Assembly: GCF_004366355.1 (NCBI RefSeq)
Contig: NZ_SODV01000002.1
Span: forward strand, 1-64,000
Length of the DNA: 64,000 bases
Origin: Dinghuibacter silviterrae
GTDB taxonomy: Bacteria; Bacteroidota; Bacteroidia; Chitinophagales; Chitinophagaceae
Reading direction: 5' to 3'
The notes beneath the pieces were generated by a model, which was not told where the DNA came from, searched no databases, and was given only the letters and a program-made list of their open reading frames with translations. A program made the translations under genes and the position numbers. Shown here piece after piece: positions 33,532 through 44,057 of the stretch. Within the stretch, counting starts at the first letter, position 1. Every line of letters begins with the position of its first letter.

Positions 33532-36500
33532 GTGAAAAACAGCTTAGAGAATTTGACCCGTACACGACAGCACCTTGTCGTGTCCTTGTTGCTTATCACC
33601 TTTTTAACTTGCTTACCCAGCCTACACGCCTGGGCAGGCGGGCGTGAAAAATGGGCTCAACCAGACACGACTATACTGCCGGCTTCAAAGGATACCCTCC
33701 ACTATCCTATTGAAGACAGGAGAGGGGACCCTTTTTCGGTGACTTCGCTTCCAGGGATCAACCTCCGCGACCCCTCCAACATCAGAGACTCCATCGTTTA
33801 CGACCCTGTTACCAACCGTTATTTCATCTACGAAAAGGTGGGCAAGACCTATTACCGGATGCCGACCTCCTATACCTTCGATGAGCTCTTCAAGATTCTC
33901 AGCGACCAGTCGGAACGGGATTATTTCCAGCAGCGGGCGGACGCCCTTAGCGCGTTGAACCGGAACATCAACGACCCGAACCTGCAAATCCACCCCAGCT
34001 TTTTCAACCGTATTTTTTCCACCACCGGTATTCCCAAACTGGACTACAAAACCCAGGGGTTGATCGACGTCCAGGTGGGGTATATGGGTCAGCGCATCGA
34101 CAACCCTACCTTACCGGAGCGGGCAAGGTCCAACGGCGGTTTCGACTTTAACCTGAACGCCAACGTCAACGTCAACGCCAGCATTGGCGACAAGCTGAAG
34201 CTGCCCATCCAATACAACACCCAGTCCTCCTTCGACTTCGAAAACCAGCTCAAGCTGGAGTACCAGGGGACGACCGACGACATCATCAAAAAGATCGAGG
34301 CGGGGAACATTAATTTCACAACCAAAAGCGCCTTGATCCCCAGCGTTCAATCCCTTTTCGGGATCAAGGCACAGTTGCAATTCGGGAAATTGTTCGTGAC
34401 GGCGGCCATTGCCAACCAAAAGGCGGCCACCCAATCGATCACCCTCCAGGGGGGCTCCGCTTCCCAGACTTTCGACCTGAAATCCAGCCAGTACGACGTC
34501 AACCGGAACTTCCTGCTCGCCCAATACTTCGTCAACAACTTTAACAAGGTCATGTCCACCGCCCCGGTCGTCACCTCCCAGGTCAACATCCTGCGGCTGG
34601 AAGTCTGGGTGACCAACCGCCAGGGTGCATCCCTGAACAACCGCATCGTGGTGGGGCTGGCGGACCTGGGGGAAAACCAACCGTCCAATACGGCGGTGGT
34701 CCATTCGCTGACCACATCGCCCTTCCCGTCAAACGGCGCCAACAGCCTATACGGATCGGTTACCTCGAACACTGCTTTCCGGGATGTCACGAGGGTCGGC
34801 AGCCAGTTACAGTCCCTGGGCCTCAGCCAGGTCACGGACTATGAGCAGGTGTATGCACGCAAGCTGAATACGTCGGAATATTACTTTAATCCCAATGCCG
34901 GTTTTATCTGTGTCAACACCCAGCTCCAGCCCAACGACGTGCTGGCGGTGGCGTACCAGTATTCCTACAACGGGAAGGTGTACCAGGTAGGGGAATTCTC
35001 GACGGACGTGACTCCCGATACTTCTGCGTCCAATGCCGGGAACCAGCAGACCCTTTTCCTGAAGCTGCTCAAGGCGACCGCACCCCGGCCCGCCCTGCCG
35101 ATCTGGAACCTGATGATGAAGAACGTCTATTCACTGGGAAGCGGAACGCTCCAGCAACAAGGTTTTGTACTGAACGTGCTGTACGACCAGCCGGGTGGAG
35201 GCGCCAAGACTTATGTTCCTTTCGGGGATGCCAGCCAGAAGGGGGTACCCCTGATCAGCGTGTTGGGGTTGGACCGGCTCAACAGCAACAACGATCCCCA
35301 ACCGGATGGGGTATTTGACTTTATCCCCAACTTTACCGTCCTGCCCCAGTTTTCCAAGATTATCTTTCCCGTGCTCGATCCTTTCGGCAAGGACCTGGCG
35401 TCGCGCATCTATCAAACCATCCCGCCCAACGTCCGGGATACACTTTTTTATACCCTGTATGATTCTTTACAATGGGTCGCCCAGCAGTCGCCGCAACTGG
35501 ATCGCTTCGAATTGAAGGGCTCCTTTAAGGGGACGTCTTCCAATACGGTCAGCTTAGGTGCCTTCAACATACCGCCCGGTTCGGTCGTGGTCACATCGGG
35601 TGGGACGACCTTGAAGGAGAACCAGGACTACCTCGTCGACTATAACCAGGGGCAGGTCAAGATCATCAACCAGGCGATCCTGAACTCCGGGGTGCCGGTC
35701 AACGTGTCTTATGAAAACAACGGATCGTATGGTCTCCAGCAGCGGAACTTCATGGGGTTGCGGTTTGACTATATGGCCATCAACAAGCCCAACAAACAGC
35801 TTGCGCTCGGGGCCACTTTCGAAAAACTGGCGGAAAGACCCTATTATATAAAGGTGCAATACGGGGAAGACCCCATCGACAACGCCATGCTCGGCGTGGA
35901 CGCCAACTATAAATCGGACTTCCCGCGGATGACGAAATGGCTGAACAACCTTTACCAGACGACCGCGCCCTCCACCATACAGGCCCAGGGTGAAATCGCC
36001 AAATTGATCCCGGGGCACCCGCCCCAGATCGGGAGGGGCTCCAGCGGGGCGGTGTACATCGACGACTTCGAGGCTTCTTCCAGCGGCGTGGACCTGAGGT
36101 TCCCGTTCACCAGCTGGGCAACGGCCAGCACGCCCTATGGCGCCGTAAACGTTTCAAACGGGAGCCTTATGTTCCCCGAGGCCGGGCTCAACGACAACCT
36201 GGATTATGGAAAGAACAGGGCACGCATGGCCTGGTATAATATTGAGACCACCCTCCAGGACCCGAACAGCACCAATAACCCGGTCAGGGGTAACATCGCC
36301 TCCCTCTCCGATTCCCGGACGAGGGCCCTGTCCTACCAGGAGCTTTTCCCTCAGCAGACCACCGACATCGGGCAGAACCAACTGGTGTCCTTCGACATGG
36401 CGTACTATCCGTTCCAGCGTGGTCAATACAATTTCGACGCCGCCCAGGGGGACGTAGACGTCAATGGGAACCTGACCAACCCGAAAAGCCGCTGGGGGGG

Positions 36501-39500
36501 GATCATGCGTTCCCTGGACCAGACCGACTTCGAAACCGGAAACATCGAGTACATCGAATTCTGGCTGCAAGACCCATACGCGATGGACGTCTCCGGTGCC
36601 TCTCCCGACAGCGGACGCCTTTATTTCAACCTGGGGAACATCAGTGAGGACATCCTTAAGGACGGTAAGCACTCTTTTGAAAACGGCCTGAATACGCCGG
36701 CCAACCCCGCCCCTGAAGACACATCGGTCTGGGGGAAGGTACCCCGCAACCCGATCCAGATCACCAATGCCTTTAGCAATGACCCCGGGGAACGGCCGTT
36801 CCAGGATATAGGCCTCGACGGGATCAACGATACGGCCGAGCAAATACTGCATCAACCTTATCTGAACGCGCTCCAACTCCGGGGTGTCAGCCCCGCGGCC
36901 CTGCAAGCGGCCACCGCGGACCCGTCTTCCGACGACTATGTGCACTACAGGGATGCACGCTATGATGCCTACAACGCCAGCATCCTGAACCGGTACAAGC
37001 TCTATAACAATACGGAAGGGAACTCCCCCGTCGTCAACTCCAACGCCACCTATTCCACGGCAGCCACGCTTTACCCGGACAACGAGGACCTTAACGGGGA
37101 CAATACCATGAATACGGATGAGGAGTACTTTCAGTACCACGTGGACCTGCAACGGCCTAGTAGTCTGCGCATGCAGGTGGGAACAAACTTTATCACCGAC
37201 AAGCGCAACGTCACGGTCACCCTGGCCAATGGTAATTCCAAGACCGAGGTTTGGTACCAGTTCCGCATACCCGTGGAGTCGTATGAAACAAAGGTGGGCA
37301 ACATCCCCGACTTCACGTCTATCCAGTTCATGCGGATGTACATGACCGGCTTCTCGGACACCGCGGACGTCCTGCGTTTTGCGGAGCTTGAATTGGTCCG
37401 TAACCAGTGGCGCCAGTTTAACTACAATGTAGACTCCAGCGGTCAATACGAACCTATATCGAATACGACGACGACTTTTAATATCACGGCCGTCAATATC
37501 GAACAAAACGACCAACGCACTCCCATCCCTTACGTGATACCCCCCGGTGTCCAGCGGCAGCAGACCCTCAGTTCCAACAACGTGACCCTGCTCCAGAACG
37601 AACAGTCCATGAGTTTGCAGATCTATAACCTGCAGCCTTCGGACGGACGTGCGGTCTATAAGACGACCAGCCTCGACCTGCGGCGGTACAAACGTATGCA
37701 GATGTTTCTCCACTCGGAAGCGGCGCAGGGCCTCCTGCTTCAAAACGGTCAGACCTCCGCCGTCATCCGTATCGGGCAGGATTTCGTCAACAACTTCTAC
37801 GAGATAAAAATACCGCTGCAGGTTACCCCGCAGAATGGGAGTTATCCCGACACCGCCGTCTGGCCGACGGCCAACAACCTCGACGTCATGCTGGACGACC
37901 TGGTGCAGCTAAAATTGCGCAGGGGAAGCCGGCCCGTGACCACGAAGTATACGGAAGCCCTGTCGACAGGCGTCACCTATTCCGTGATGGGGGTACCCAA
38001 CCTGGGACAAGTGAGCGGGATACTGATCTCCATCCAGAACAACAGCAGTAGCGTTGTCTCCACCGAAGTCTGGGTGGACGAACTCCGGCTCACCGAATTG
38101 GACGAGAAGGGCGGATACGCCGCCCAGGGTAGGGTGGACGTGCAGCTTGCCGACCTCGGCCACATCAGCGCGTCGGGTAGTATCAAGACCGTAGGCTGGG
38201 GAACCATCGATCAAAGCATAGAAGAGCGGTCCCTATCGACGACGACCCAGCTGGACATCTCTTCGACCCTGGAGCTTGGTAAACTCCTCCCCAAAAAGGC
38301 GGCGATCTCCGTGCCCTTCTTTGCGGACTATTCCCAGGCCGTCAGTACGCCCAAATACGACCCCTTTGACGAGGACGTGCAGCTGAGCGAAAAGCTCAGC
38401 CAGGTGTCCGGCAAACACGCCAAGGACTCGATCAAGAACTATGCGGTCGAGGTACAACAGATCAGTACCATCAATTTTACAAATGTCAAAAAACTAAAAA
38501 CCGGGGGTAAGAAGCCAAAGCTGCTGGATATTACCAACTTTGACTTTAGTTTTTCGTTTACGGAGAGCAAACACCACAGCCCTACCTTGTCGGAAGACTT
38601 CCTAAAGAAATACTACGCGGGTATCGGGTATACTTATAATGGTCAGCCCAAATTCTGGACGCCTTTCAAAAAGATAAAGTCCAAGTCGCACTGGCTGGAC
38701 ATGGTCAAGGATTTCAACCTGAACGGCCATCCCACGTTGCTCCTTTTCCGGGAGGATGTCAACCGGCAATTCGGTGCCCAGCAGGCCAGGAATATCCTTG
38801 TGCCCGGGGTCACCGACTCGAACGTTTACCAGATCCCGGAAACCTACAACAAGTATTTCACCATTGCCAAGACGTACGGCCTGGGTTGGGACTTTACCAA
38901 ATCCATCAACGTGTCCATCCAGGCCCTGGACAGTGCGCGTGTGGATGAACCGGACGGCCGCATCAACAACGGCCATAAAAAGGACAGCGTATGGCGCAAT
39001 TTCTTCAAGGGGGGGCGCAACACGATGTGGCGGCAGTCGACAAACATCACCTACACGTTGCCCACGCTCAAGTTGCCCTTGATCGACTGGACCAATATAT
39101 CCGTGGGGTATAGCTCGATGTACCAATGGACGGCGGCCAGCCAGTTGCAGCAGGAACTCGGGCTCAACTACGGGAATACCATCCAGAACTCTTCCTCGCG
39201 GAATCTTAAGGTGACCATGGATATGCGCAAGCTGTATGACAAGCTGCACTTCTTCCGGGACATGGACCGCCTGGACGCCGCGACGGCCACACCCGCTCCG
39301 CCCAAGCGCGATACGGCCAGCGCCAAATCGAAACGGCCGCCCTCACAACCTCCGGGACCCAAGGTGTCGCGCCTTGCCCAGAACAAGGCCGCGCAATTCT
39401 TCGGGCGCATCCTTACCGCGGTGAAGATGGTGGGCATCGACTATTCCGAAAACTATTCGACCTACCTGCCCGGGTTTACGGACAGCGCCGTCGCCTTTGG

Positions 39501-40812
39501 TGGGGACTGGAAGACGGGGGCACCCGGTCTGCCCTTTGTGTTCGGTGCCCAACCCAATGCCGCCTGGCTGGAAAATGCCGCCTATAAAGGATGGCTGACC
39601 AGGGATACGTCCTTTAACCAGATGCTCAACCAAAGCTTCCAGCAAACGCTGAATGCCAATGCTACCCTGACCCCCTTCCGGGACGTAACCATCGACCTGA
39701 CCATCAGCAAGTCTTTTCAAAAGAGCTATTCGGAACTGTTCAAGGACACCCTGGGCAACGGCGACTTCTCCCACCTGACGCCCTACGCCAGCGGTGGTTT
39801 TACCGTGTCCTATATCGCGCTGAAAACCTTGTTCAAGCCGTTTAACCCGAACGTGACGTCCCAGACCTTCCTGAACTTCCAAAACTACCGGACCGCGTTG
39901 TCCAAACGCCTGGGCATGGAAAACCCGTACAGCCTGGGTTATTTCCCGACAGGAGGATACTACTTAGGATACGGTCAATATGCGCAGGATGTGCTGGTCC
40001 CTGCCTTTATCGCCGCCTATACCGGCCAGGATCCCAATAAGATTGCCCTTTTAGGTCAACAAAACAAAAACATCAAGACGGACCCCTTCGCTGGCTACAA
40101 ACCCATGCCCAACTGGAAGATCACCTACAACGGGTTGACGCGTATCCCCGCCATCGGTGACCTTTTTAGAAGCATCACCCTGACCAATATTTATACAGGC
40201 AGCCTGGCGATGAATGGCTTTGGCACCAACCTGACCTATGACGACCCCATGGGGTACGGATGGCCGGGATTTATCGATACGATCTCGCACAGTTTTGTGC
40301 CCTTCTTTTACGTACCCAATACGACGATTACCGAACAGTTTAACCCGTTGATCGGGATCGACGCCACCACCAAAACCGGGGCGAACATCCACTTCAGCTA
40401 TGTCAAAGGGCGGTCGGTGAGCCTTAGCCTGGTGGACTACCAGGTGAGTGAAGTCCATAATTCCGGCTTCACGCTGGGCGGGACGTATCGGAAGAAGGGG
40501 ATCGTGCTGCCCTTCAAGGTGCCTTTCACCAGCAAGGATACCCATCGCCTGGACAACGACCTGACCTTTAAGCTGGACCTCAGCATCCTCAACAACTCCA
40601 CCTCCAACAGCGTCCTGGACCAAAACCTGACCACGCCCGTGGCGGGGAATAAGACGATCAAGATCCAACCCGCGGTGGACTATGTGATCAGCAAGAAGGT
40701 CGACGTGCGGTTGTATTATGACCGCACGCGGATCATCCCGTATATATCTTCGTCGCCGCCGTCGAGCTTAACGCGGATGGGATTTGAGTTTAAGATCAAC
40801 CTGGCGCAGTAG
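33532..40812 (+). CDS. sprA: Cell surface protein SprA (type IX secretion outer-membrane translocon)
   Basis: 2426 residues, GTG start at 33532, signal peptide around SLLLITFLTCLPSLHAWA. The size, ruvA neighbour and sequence style (RERSNGG-like GFDFNLNANVNVNASIGDKL, YNTQSSFDFENQLKLEYQG, SLFGIKAQLQFGKLFVTA, VYIDDFEASSSGVDLRFPF, YEKVGKTYYRMP) are those of SprA/Sov, a 36-strand beta-barrel that forms the type IX secretion pore. A Pro/Lys-rich linker (PAPPKRDTASAKSKRPP) near residue 1925 is an insert. The final residues DVRLYYDRTRIIPYISSS...TRMGFEFKINLAQ form closing strands. The reading frame is uninterrupted over 7.3 kb. Confidence 0.97.
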   Translation: MKNSLENLTRTRQHLVVSLLLITFLTCLPSLHAWAGGREKWAQPDTTILPASKDTLHYPIEDRRGDPFSVTSLPGINLRDPSNIRDSIVYDPVTNRYFIYEKVGKTYYRMPTSYTFDELFKILSDQSERDYFQQRADALSALNRNINDPNLQIHPSFFNRIFSTTGIPKLDYKTQGLIDVQVGYMGQRIDNPTLPERARSNGGFDFNLNANVNVNASIGDKLKLPIQYNTQSSFDFENQLKLEYQGTTDDIIKKIEAGNINFTTKSALIPSVQSLFGIKAQLQFGKLFVTAAIANQKAATQSITLQGGSASQTFDLKSSQYDVNRNFLLAQYFVNNFNKVMSTAPVVTSQVNILRLEVWVTNRQGASLNNRIVVGLADLGENQPSNTAVVHSLTTSPFPSNGANSLYGSVTSNTAFRDVTRVGSQLQSLGLSQVTDYEQVYARKLNTSEYYFNPNAGFICVNTQLQPNDVLAVAYQYSYNGKVYQVGEFSTDVTPDTSASNAGNQQTLFLKLLKATAPRPALPIWNLMMKNVYSLGSGTLQQQGFVLNVLYDQPGGGAKTYVPFGDASQKGVPLISVLGLDRLNSNNDPQPDGVFDFIPNFTVLPQFSKIIFPVLDPFGKDLASRIYQTIPPNVRDTLFYTLYDSLQWVAQQSPQLDRFELKGSFKGTSSNTVSLGAFNIPPGSVVVTSGGTTLKENQDYLVDYNQGQVKIINQAILNSGVPVNVSYENNGSYGLQQRNFMGLRFDYMAINKPNKQLALGATFEKLAERPYYIKVQYGEDPIDNAMLGVDANYKSDFPRMTKWLNNLYQTTAPSTIQAQGEIAKLIPGHPPQIGRGSSGAVYIDDFEASSSGVDLRFPFTSWATASTPYGAVNVSNGSLMFPEAGLNDNLDYGKNRARMAWYNIETTLQDPNSTNNPVRGNIASLSDSRTRALSYQELFPQQTTDIGQNQLVSFDMAYYPFQRGQYNFDAAQGDVDVNGNLTNPKSRWGGIMRSLDQTDFETGNIEYIEFWLQDPYAMDVSGASPDSGRLYFNLGNISEDILKDGKHSFENGLNTPANPAPEDTSVWGKVPRNPIQITNAFSNDPGERPFQDIGLDGINDTAEQILHQPYLNALQLRGVSPAALQAATADPSSDDYVHYRDARYDAYNASILNRYKLYNNTEGNSPVVNSNATYSTAATLYPDNEDLNGDNTMNTDEEYFQYHVDLQRPSSLRMQVGTNFITDKRNVTVTLANGNSKTEVWYQFRIPVESYETKVGNIPDFTSIQFMRMYMTGFSDTADVLRFAELELVRNQWRQFNYNVDSSGQYEPISNTTTTFNITAVNIEQNDQRTPIPYVIPPGVQRQQTLSSNNVTLLQNEQSMSLQIYNLQPSDGRAVYKTTSLDLRRYKRMQMFLHSEAAQGLLLQNGQTSAVIRIGQDFVNNFYEIKIPLQVTPQNGSYPDTAVWPTANNLDVMLDDLVQLKLRRGSRPVTTKYTEALSTGVTYSVMGVPNLGQVSGILISIQNNSSSVVSTEVWVDELRLTELDEKGGYAAQGRVDVQLADLGHISASGSIKTVGWGTIDQSIEERSLSTTTQLDISSTLELGKLLPKKAAISVPFFADYSQAVSTPKYDPFDEDVQLSEKLSQVSGKHAKDSIKNYAVEVQQISTINFTNVKKLKTGGKKPKLLDITNFDFSFSFTESKHHSPTLSEDFLKKYYAGIGYTYNGQPKFWTPFKKIKSKSHWLDMVKDFNLNGHPTLLLFREDVNRQFGAQQARNILVPGVTDSNVYQIPETYNKYFTIAKTYGLGWDFTKSINVSIQALDSARVDEPDGRINNGHKKDSVWRNFFKGGRNTMWRQSTNITYTLPTLKLPLIDWTNISVGYSSMYQWTAASQLQQELGLNYGNTIQNSSSRNLKVTMDMRKLYDKLHFFRDMDRLDAATATPAPPKRDTASAKSKRPPSQPPGPKVSRLAQNKAAQFFGRILTAVKMVGIDYSENYSTYLPGFTDSAVAFGGDWKTGAPGLPFVFGAQPNAAWLENAAYKGWLTRDTSFNQMLNQSFQQTLNANATLTPFRDVTIDLTISKSFQKSYSELFKDTLGNGDFSHLTPYASGGFTVSYIALKTLFKPFNPNVTSQTFLNFQNYRTALSKRLGMENPYSLGYFPTGGYYLGYGQYAQDVLVPAFIAAYTGQDPNKIALLGQQNKNIKTDPFAGYKPMPNWKITYNGLTRIPAIGDLFRSITLTNIYTGSLAMNGFGTNLTYDDPMGYGWPGFIDTISHSFVPFFYVPNTTITEQFNPLIGIDATTKTGANIHFSYVKGRSVSLSLVDYQVSEVHNSGFTLGGTYRKKGIVLPFKVPFTSKDTHRLDNDLTFKLDLSILNNSTSNSVLDQNLTTPVAGNKTIKIQPAVDYVISKKVDVRLYYDRTRIIPYISSSPPSSLTRMGFEFKINLAQ

Positions 40813-40834
40813 CTAAGGGCGCCACAGGCGCCCT

Positions 40835-40905
40835 GCCCGAAGGGCCATCATTAGCGGTGTTGCGGCGGCGGCCTAAATTGTCCGCTTAGGCCGCCGCCGC
40901 AACAC
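40835..40905. repeat. Palindromic repeat element, copy 2
   Basis: GCCCGAAGGGC, CATCATTAGCG, then a perfect 20-bp stem (40857-40876 with 40886-40905) around the 9-nt loop ATTGTCCGC. It matches copy 1 at 15289-15360 with a few changes, several of which keep pairing. It ends on the last base of the SDR stop codon, so it may end transcription of both sprA and the convergent SDR gene. A GGGCGCC hairpin precedes it (40817-40833). Confidence 0.88.
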
Positions 40906-41642
40906 TACTTTCTATACATGTACATGGAGTTCGCCTGTTGCGTACACGTCAGCACAAGATCATTGATGCAGACGTGCGCGGGCAGCGTGGTCGTATAGTA
41001 GATCACGTCCGCCACGTCTTCGGCCACCAGGGGCTCGATACCGGTATACACCGAGTCGGCGGTCGCCTTGTCGCCCTTGAAACGGACCATGGAAAACTCG
41101 GTCTCCACCGCACCGGGATGGATAGCCGTCACCTTGATGCCGTGTCTGAGCAGGTCGATCCGCATGGCCTGGCTTAAGGCACCCACCGAGAATTTGGTGG
41201 CGCAATAGACATTCCCTTTTTCATAGACTTCCTTACCCGCGGTGGACCCTAAGTTGATGATATGGCCTTTCCCGCGGGCGGTCATAAAAGGAAGGACGGC
41301 CCGGGTGACGTACAAAAGCCCTTTAACGTTCGTATCGATCATGGTCTCCCAGTCGTCCATCGAGGCTTCATCAAAAAAGTCACGGCCAAGGGCCAGCCCC
41401 GCATTGTTGACCAGCACGTCGATGTTTCTCCATTCGGGAGGGAGCGACCCCAGTGTGTCTGCAACCGCCTGTTTGTCCCGCACGTCGAGGACCAGCGGCA
41501 GGATGTGGTCGCCCTTCAGCGCTTCCAGCCTGTCGGCCCTTCTCCCGGTGACGATCACGTCATATCCTTCCGAGGCGAACTTTTGAACACAAGCGGCACC
41601 GATGCCGGAGGTGCCCCCTGTAACGAGAACGATCTTATTCAT
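40905..41642 (-). CDS. Short-chain dehydrogenase/reductase (YdfG-like)
   Basis: 245 residues, classical SDR. Cofactor motif TGGTSGIG at 8-15, with TGRRADRLEAL suggesting NADP; NNAG near 91; catalytic Ser in NLGSTAG, Tyr and Lys in YCATK. NLGSTAGKEVYEKGNVYCATK and the HPGAVETEFSMVRF loop are close to the YdfG type (3-hydroxy acid or serine dehydrogenase). Substrate unknown. It lies 6 nt after the alpha/beta hydrolase, last in the guaB-lnt operon. Confidence 0.92.
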   Translation of the reverse strand: MNKIVLVTGGTSGIGAACVQKFASEGYDVIVTGRRADRLEALKGDHILPLVLDVRDKQAVADTLGSLPPEWRNIDVLVNNAGLALGRDFFDEASMDDWETMIDTNVKGLLYVTRAVLPFMTARGKGHIINLGSTAGKEVYEKGNVYCATKFSVGALSQAMRIDLLRHGIKVTAIHPGAVETEFSMVRFKGDKATADSVYTGIEPLVAEDVADVIYYTTTLPAHVCINDLVLTCTQQANSMYMYRK

Positions 41643-41648
41643 AAGTTG

Positions 41649-42464
41649 TCATTGTTTATACACATAAGCCAGGTATTCCAAAAGGATCCTGCCCGAGGCT
41701 TCACGGGCTTCCCACATACCCATGTGGGCGGTGCCCGCGAGGATGTGAAAAAATGTCGTGGGTGCCAGGGCTGCCTGGCGAAGGCTGTCGGCCAGCGGGA
41801 CCGCATTGTCTTGCGCGCCCGCGATCAGGAGTACCGGTACGGTGCTGCCGGTCAAAACGTGGGTGCGGTCCGGCCGTTGAAGCATCGCTTCGTAGTAACC
41901 TATAAGAGCCTCAGGCTGGAAGTGATCGCCTCTTTGCAGGAGGGCGGTTACCTCGCCGGCGTGCGTTGCCTTAAAGGCGTCCGCAAACAGGTTGGGCGTC
42001 GATTGTTTGATAAAAAGGGCCGCGCCGTTTTCGCGGATAAACGCCTGCCCCCGTTTGCGCGTTTGTATTTTCTCCGGTGTATCGGCAAAGGCGGTCGAGT
42101 GGAAAAGCCCAAGACCGGCCACGAAATCAGGGTAGGCTTCGGCAAAGGCGAGCGCCACATAGCCGCCCATCGAATGACCGATGACCACGGCGCGGTCGAT
42201 GCGCTCATGGACCAGGAGGGTATGGAGCAGGCCGGCAAAGGATTCCATGGAGGGCTCGCCGGCGCCGGGAGGCTCGCCGGGTCCAAGGGGTGACAACCCG
42301 CTCCCCGGCCAGTCGGGCGCGATCACCCGGTAGTGAGGCGCGAGAAGGGCCACCTGGTGTTTCCACAGGGTGCTGTCTTCGGCAAAGCCATGTAACAGAA
42401 CGACCACGGGACCCTTGCCGGTGTCCTCGTAGGTGAGGGGTGTGTGGCTTAGTGTTTTTTCCAT
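41649..42464 (-). CDS. Alpha/beta hydrolase
   Basis: 271 residues. Oxyanion region VVLLHGFAEDSTLW, nucleophile elbow AVVIGHSMGGYVALAFAEA (Ser near 99), an Asp in LLIAGAQDNAVP, and His in GTAHMGMWEA give a full catalytic triad. No signal peptide, so cytosolic. Substrate unknown; it looks like a general esterase. The start lies inside the end of lnt (16-bp overlap). Confidence 0.92.
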   Translation of the reverse strand: MEKTLSHTPLTYEDTGKGPVVVLLHGFAEDSTLWKHQVALLAPHYRVIAPDWPGSGLSPLGPGEPPGAGEPSMESFAGLLHTLLVHERIDRAVVIGHSMGGYVALAFAEAYPDFVAGLGLFHSTAFADTPEKIQTRKRGQAFIRENGAALFIKQSTPNLFADAFKATHAGEVTALLQRGDHFQPEALIGYYEAMLQRPDRTHVLTGSTVPVLLIAGAQDNAVPLADSLRQAALAPTTFFHILAGTAHMGMWEAREASGRILLEYLAYVYKQ

Positions 42465-44053
42465 ACCCGTTTTTTGACGCGTACAAAAATACCGGTGGCC
42501 AGCGCGATCACCGTCCAGGCCAGTGCCAGGAAGCTCAGCCAGTCGCCTATTTGCACAAACAGCGTTTTTCCCTCCAGGGGAGGAACGTGCATTTTGATCA
42601 CCGAGGCCACGTCATAGGGTTGTGCCTGATAGACCTGGCCCAGGGGGTCGATAAAACAGGAGATACCGGTGTTGGCGCTCCGGGCTACCCAGCGCCTCGT
42701 CTCGATCGCCCGGAGCCGCGCGTATTGCTGGTGCTGACGGTAACCCTGGGTATCCCCCCACCAGCCGTCGTTGGTGATGATGGTGAGGATATTGGCCCCG
42801 TTCCGGACATAACCGGTCACGTAAGCGCTATAGATGCTTTCATAGCATATAATGGGGCCAGCCCGGTATCCCGCGGGGGAACGGGAAAAGACGGTCCGTT
42901 CCGTACCGCGGCCAAGAGTGCCGCTGGCACCGCCCATGTCCAGTGAAAATTTCTCCAGGAATCCAAACAACCAGGAATAGGGAACAATCTCGGCCCCGGG
43001 AACGAGTTTGCCTTTGTGGTAATATTCGATGCCCTGGCCCGTATCGAGCTGGAGGGCGGTGTTGTATTCTTCATAGTGAATGCCGGTGGCGGGATCGATC
43101 CGCATGGCGGGGGTGCTGGTGTCGGCGGGCAGTCTCCGCTCCCCCGCAAGACCGGTCACGAGGCGGATACGAGGATGTCTTTGCAGAAAGTCCCTGAGGG
43201 GTTGCAACACGGGGACGTGCCAGAAGCGCGATTCGTCGACTTCGAAGGGGATGGCCGTCTCCGGCCAGACGACAAGGCTGGTCGTCGTGTCAATGAGCGA
43301 ATCGCTCAGGGTGATGAGCTTTTGCAACTGTTGGATTTCCGTACCCGACTCGAACTTTTCATTGTACGGGTCGATGTTGGGCTGGACGACGACAACGTCG
43401 GGTCCGTTCAGGGGGACGGCTTTCAAACCGGACCGGTAAAACCGGATACCGGTGGAGACGACAAGGGGCACGGCCAGGGCGAGCGCTACGGTCCTCCAGG
43501 AACGGAGACGGGCAACGCCTGTTTGTAAAGCCCGGAAGACGAGCATGTTGACCACCCATACCCAAACCGTTCCCCCGGAGGTGCCTGTCCACTCATACCA
43601 TTGTACCCACCGGGGCTGGCCCGCAAAGACGTTGCCTAAGGTGAGCCACGGCCAGCTCAGCTCCCATTGGAGGTGGATGTACTCGAAAGCCAGCCAATAG
43701 GCGACGAGGGAAATGTACCCCGCCGTCTGGCCAAACCTTCTTTTGGTTTTCCAATACCCGATCCAGGGAACGGACATGACCAGGGCGTTGAGCACATTGG
43801 CCATGACCCCGCTGACGGGTACGGTGGTGTTGCCTACCCACCAGGTCGTGGCGGCATTCCAGAGGAGCAGGCTAAGGTAGGTCCATCCCCAGAACCTCAG
43901 GAGACGGGTGCTCCTTGCTTCCAGCGCGAGGAGGGGTACCCAGGCTACAAAGACCAGAAAGGTCAGGGGAGAGGTCGGCCAACAGGCCCATAACAAGACA
44001 CCCGATATTACTGAGAGAAATACCGGGTGTTGCCAAAAGCTGCTCTTATGCAT
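42449..44053 (-). CDS. lnt: Apolipoprotein N-acyltransferase
   Basis: 534 residues. About six N-terminal membrane helices, a periplasmic nitrilase domain with Glu in VVWPETAIPFE, Lys in YYHKGKLVPGAEIVPY and Cys in PIICYESIYSAYV (the Glu-Lys-Cys triad), then a last helix before a basic tail (RVKKRVWKKH). It adds the third acyl chain to lipoproteins. Its activity fits the many lipoproteins here (BamD and SusD proteins). It starts 4 nt after guaB. Confidence 0.95.
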   Translation of the reverse strand: MHKSSFWQHPVFLSVISGVLLWACWPTSPLTFLVFVAWVPLLALEARSTRLLRFWGWTYLSLLLWNAATTWWVGNTTVPVSGVMANVLNALVMSVPWIGYWKTKRRFGQTAGYISLVAYWLAFEYIHLQWELSWPWLTLGNVFAGQPRWVQWYEWTGTSGGTVWVWVVNMLVFRALQTGVARLRSWRTVALALAVPLVVSTGIRFYRSGLKAVPLNGPDVVVVQPNIDPYNEKFESGTEIQQLQKLITLSDSLIDTTTSLVVWPETAIPFEVDESRFWHVPVLQPLRDFLQRHPRIRLVTGLAGERRLPADTSTPAMRIDPATGIHYEEYNTALQLDTGQGIEYYHKGKLVPGAEIVPYSWLFGFLEKFSLDMGGASGTLGRGTERTVFSRSPAGYRAGPIICYESIYSAYVTGYVRNGANILTIITNDGWWGDTQGYRQHQQYARLRAIETRRWVARSANTGISCFIDPLGQVYQAQPYDVASVIKMHVPPLEGKTLFVQIGDWLSFLALAWTVIALATGIFVRVKKRVWKKH

Positions 44054-44057
44054 ATCC

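Noticed and set aside
36154-37743. 529-codon ORF antisense to sprA
   Set aside because: It lies wholly inside the well-supported sprA frame. High GC in third positions leaves the opposite strand open; the protein is rich in Arg, His and Val and matches nothing.
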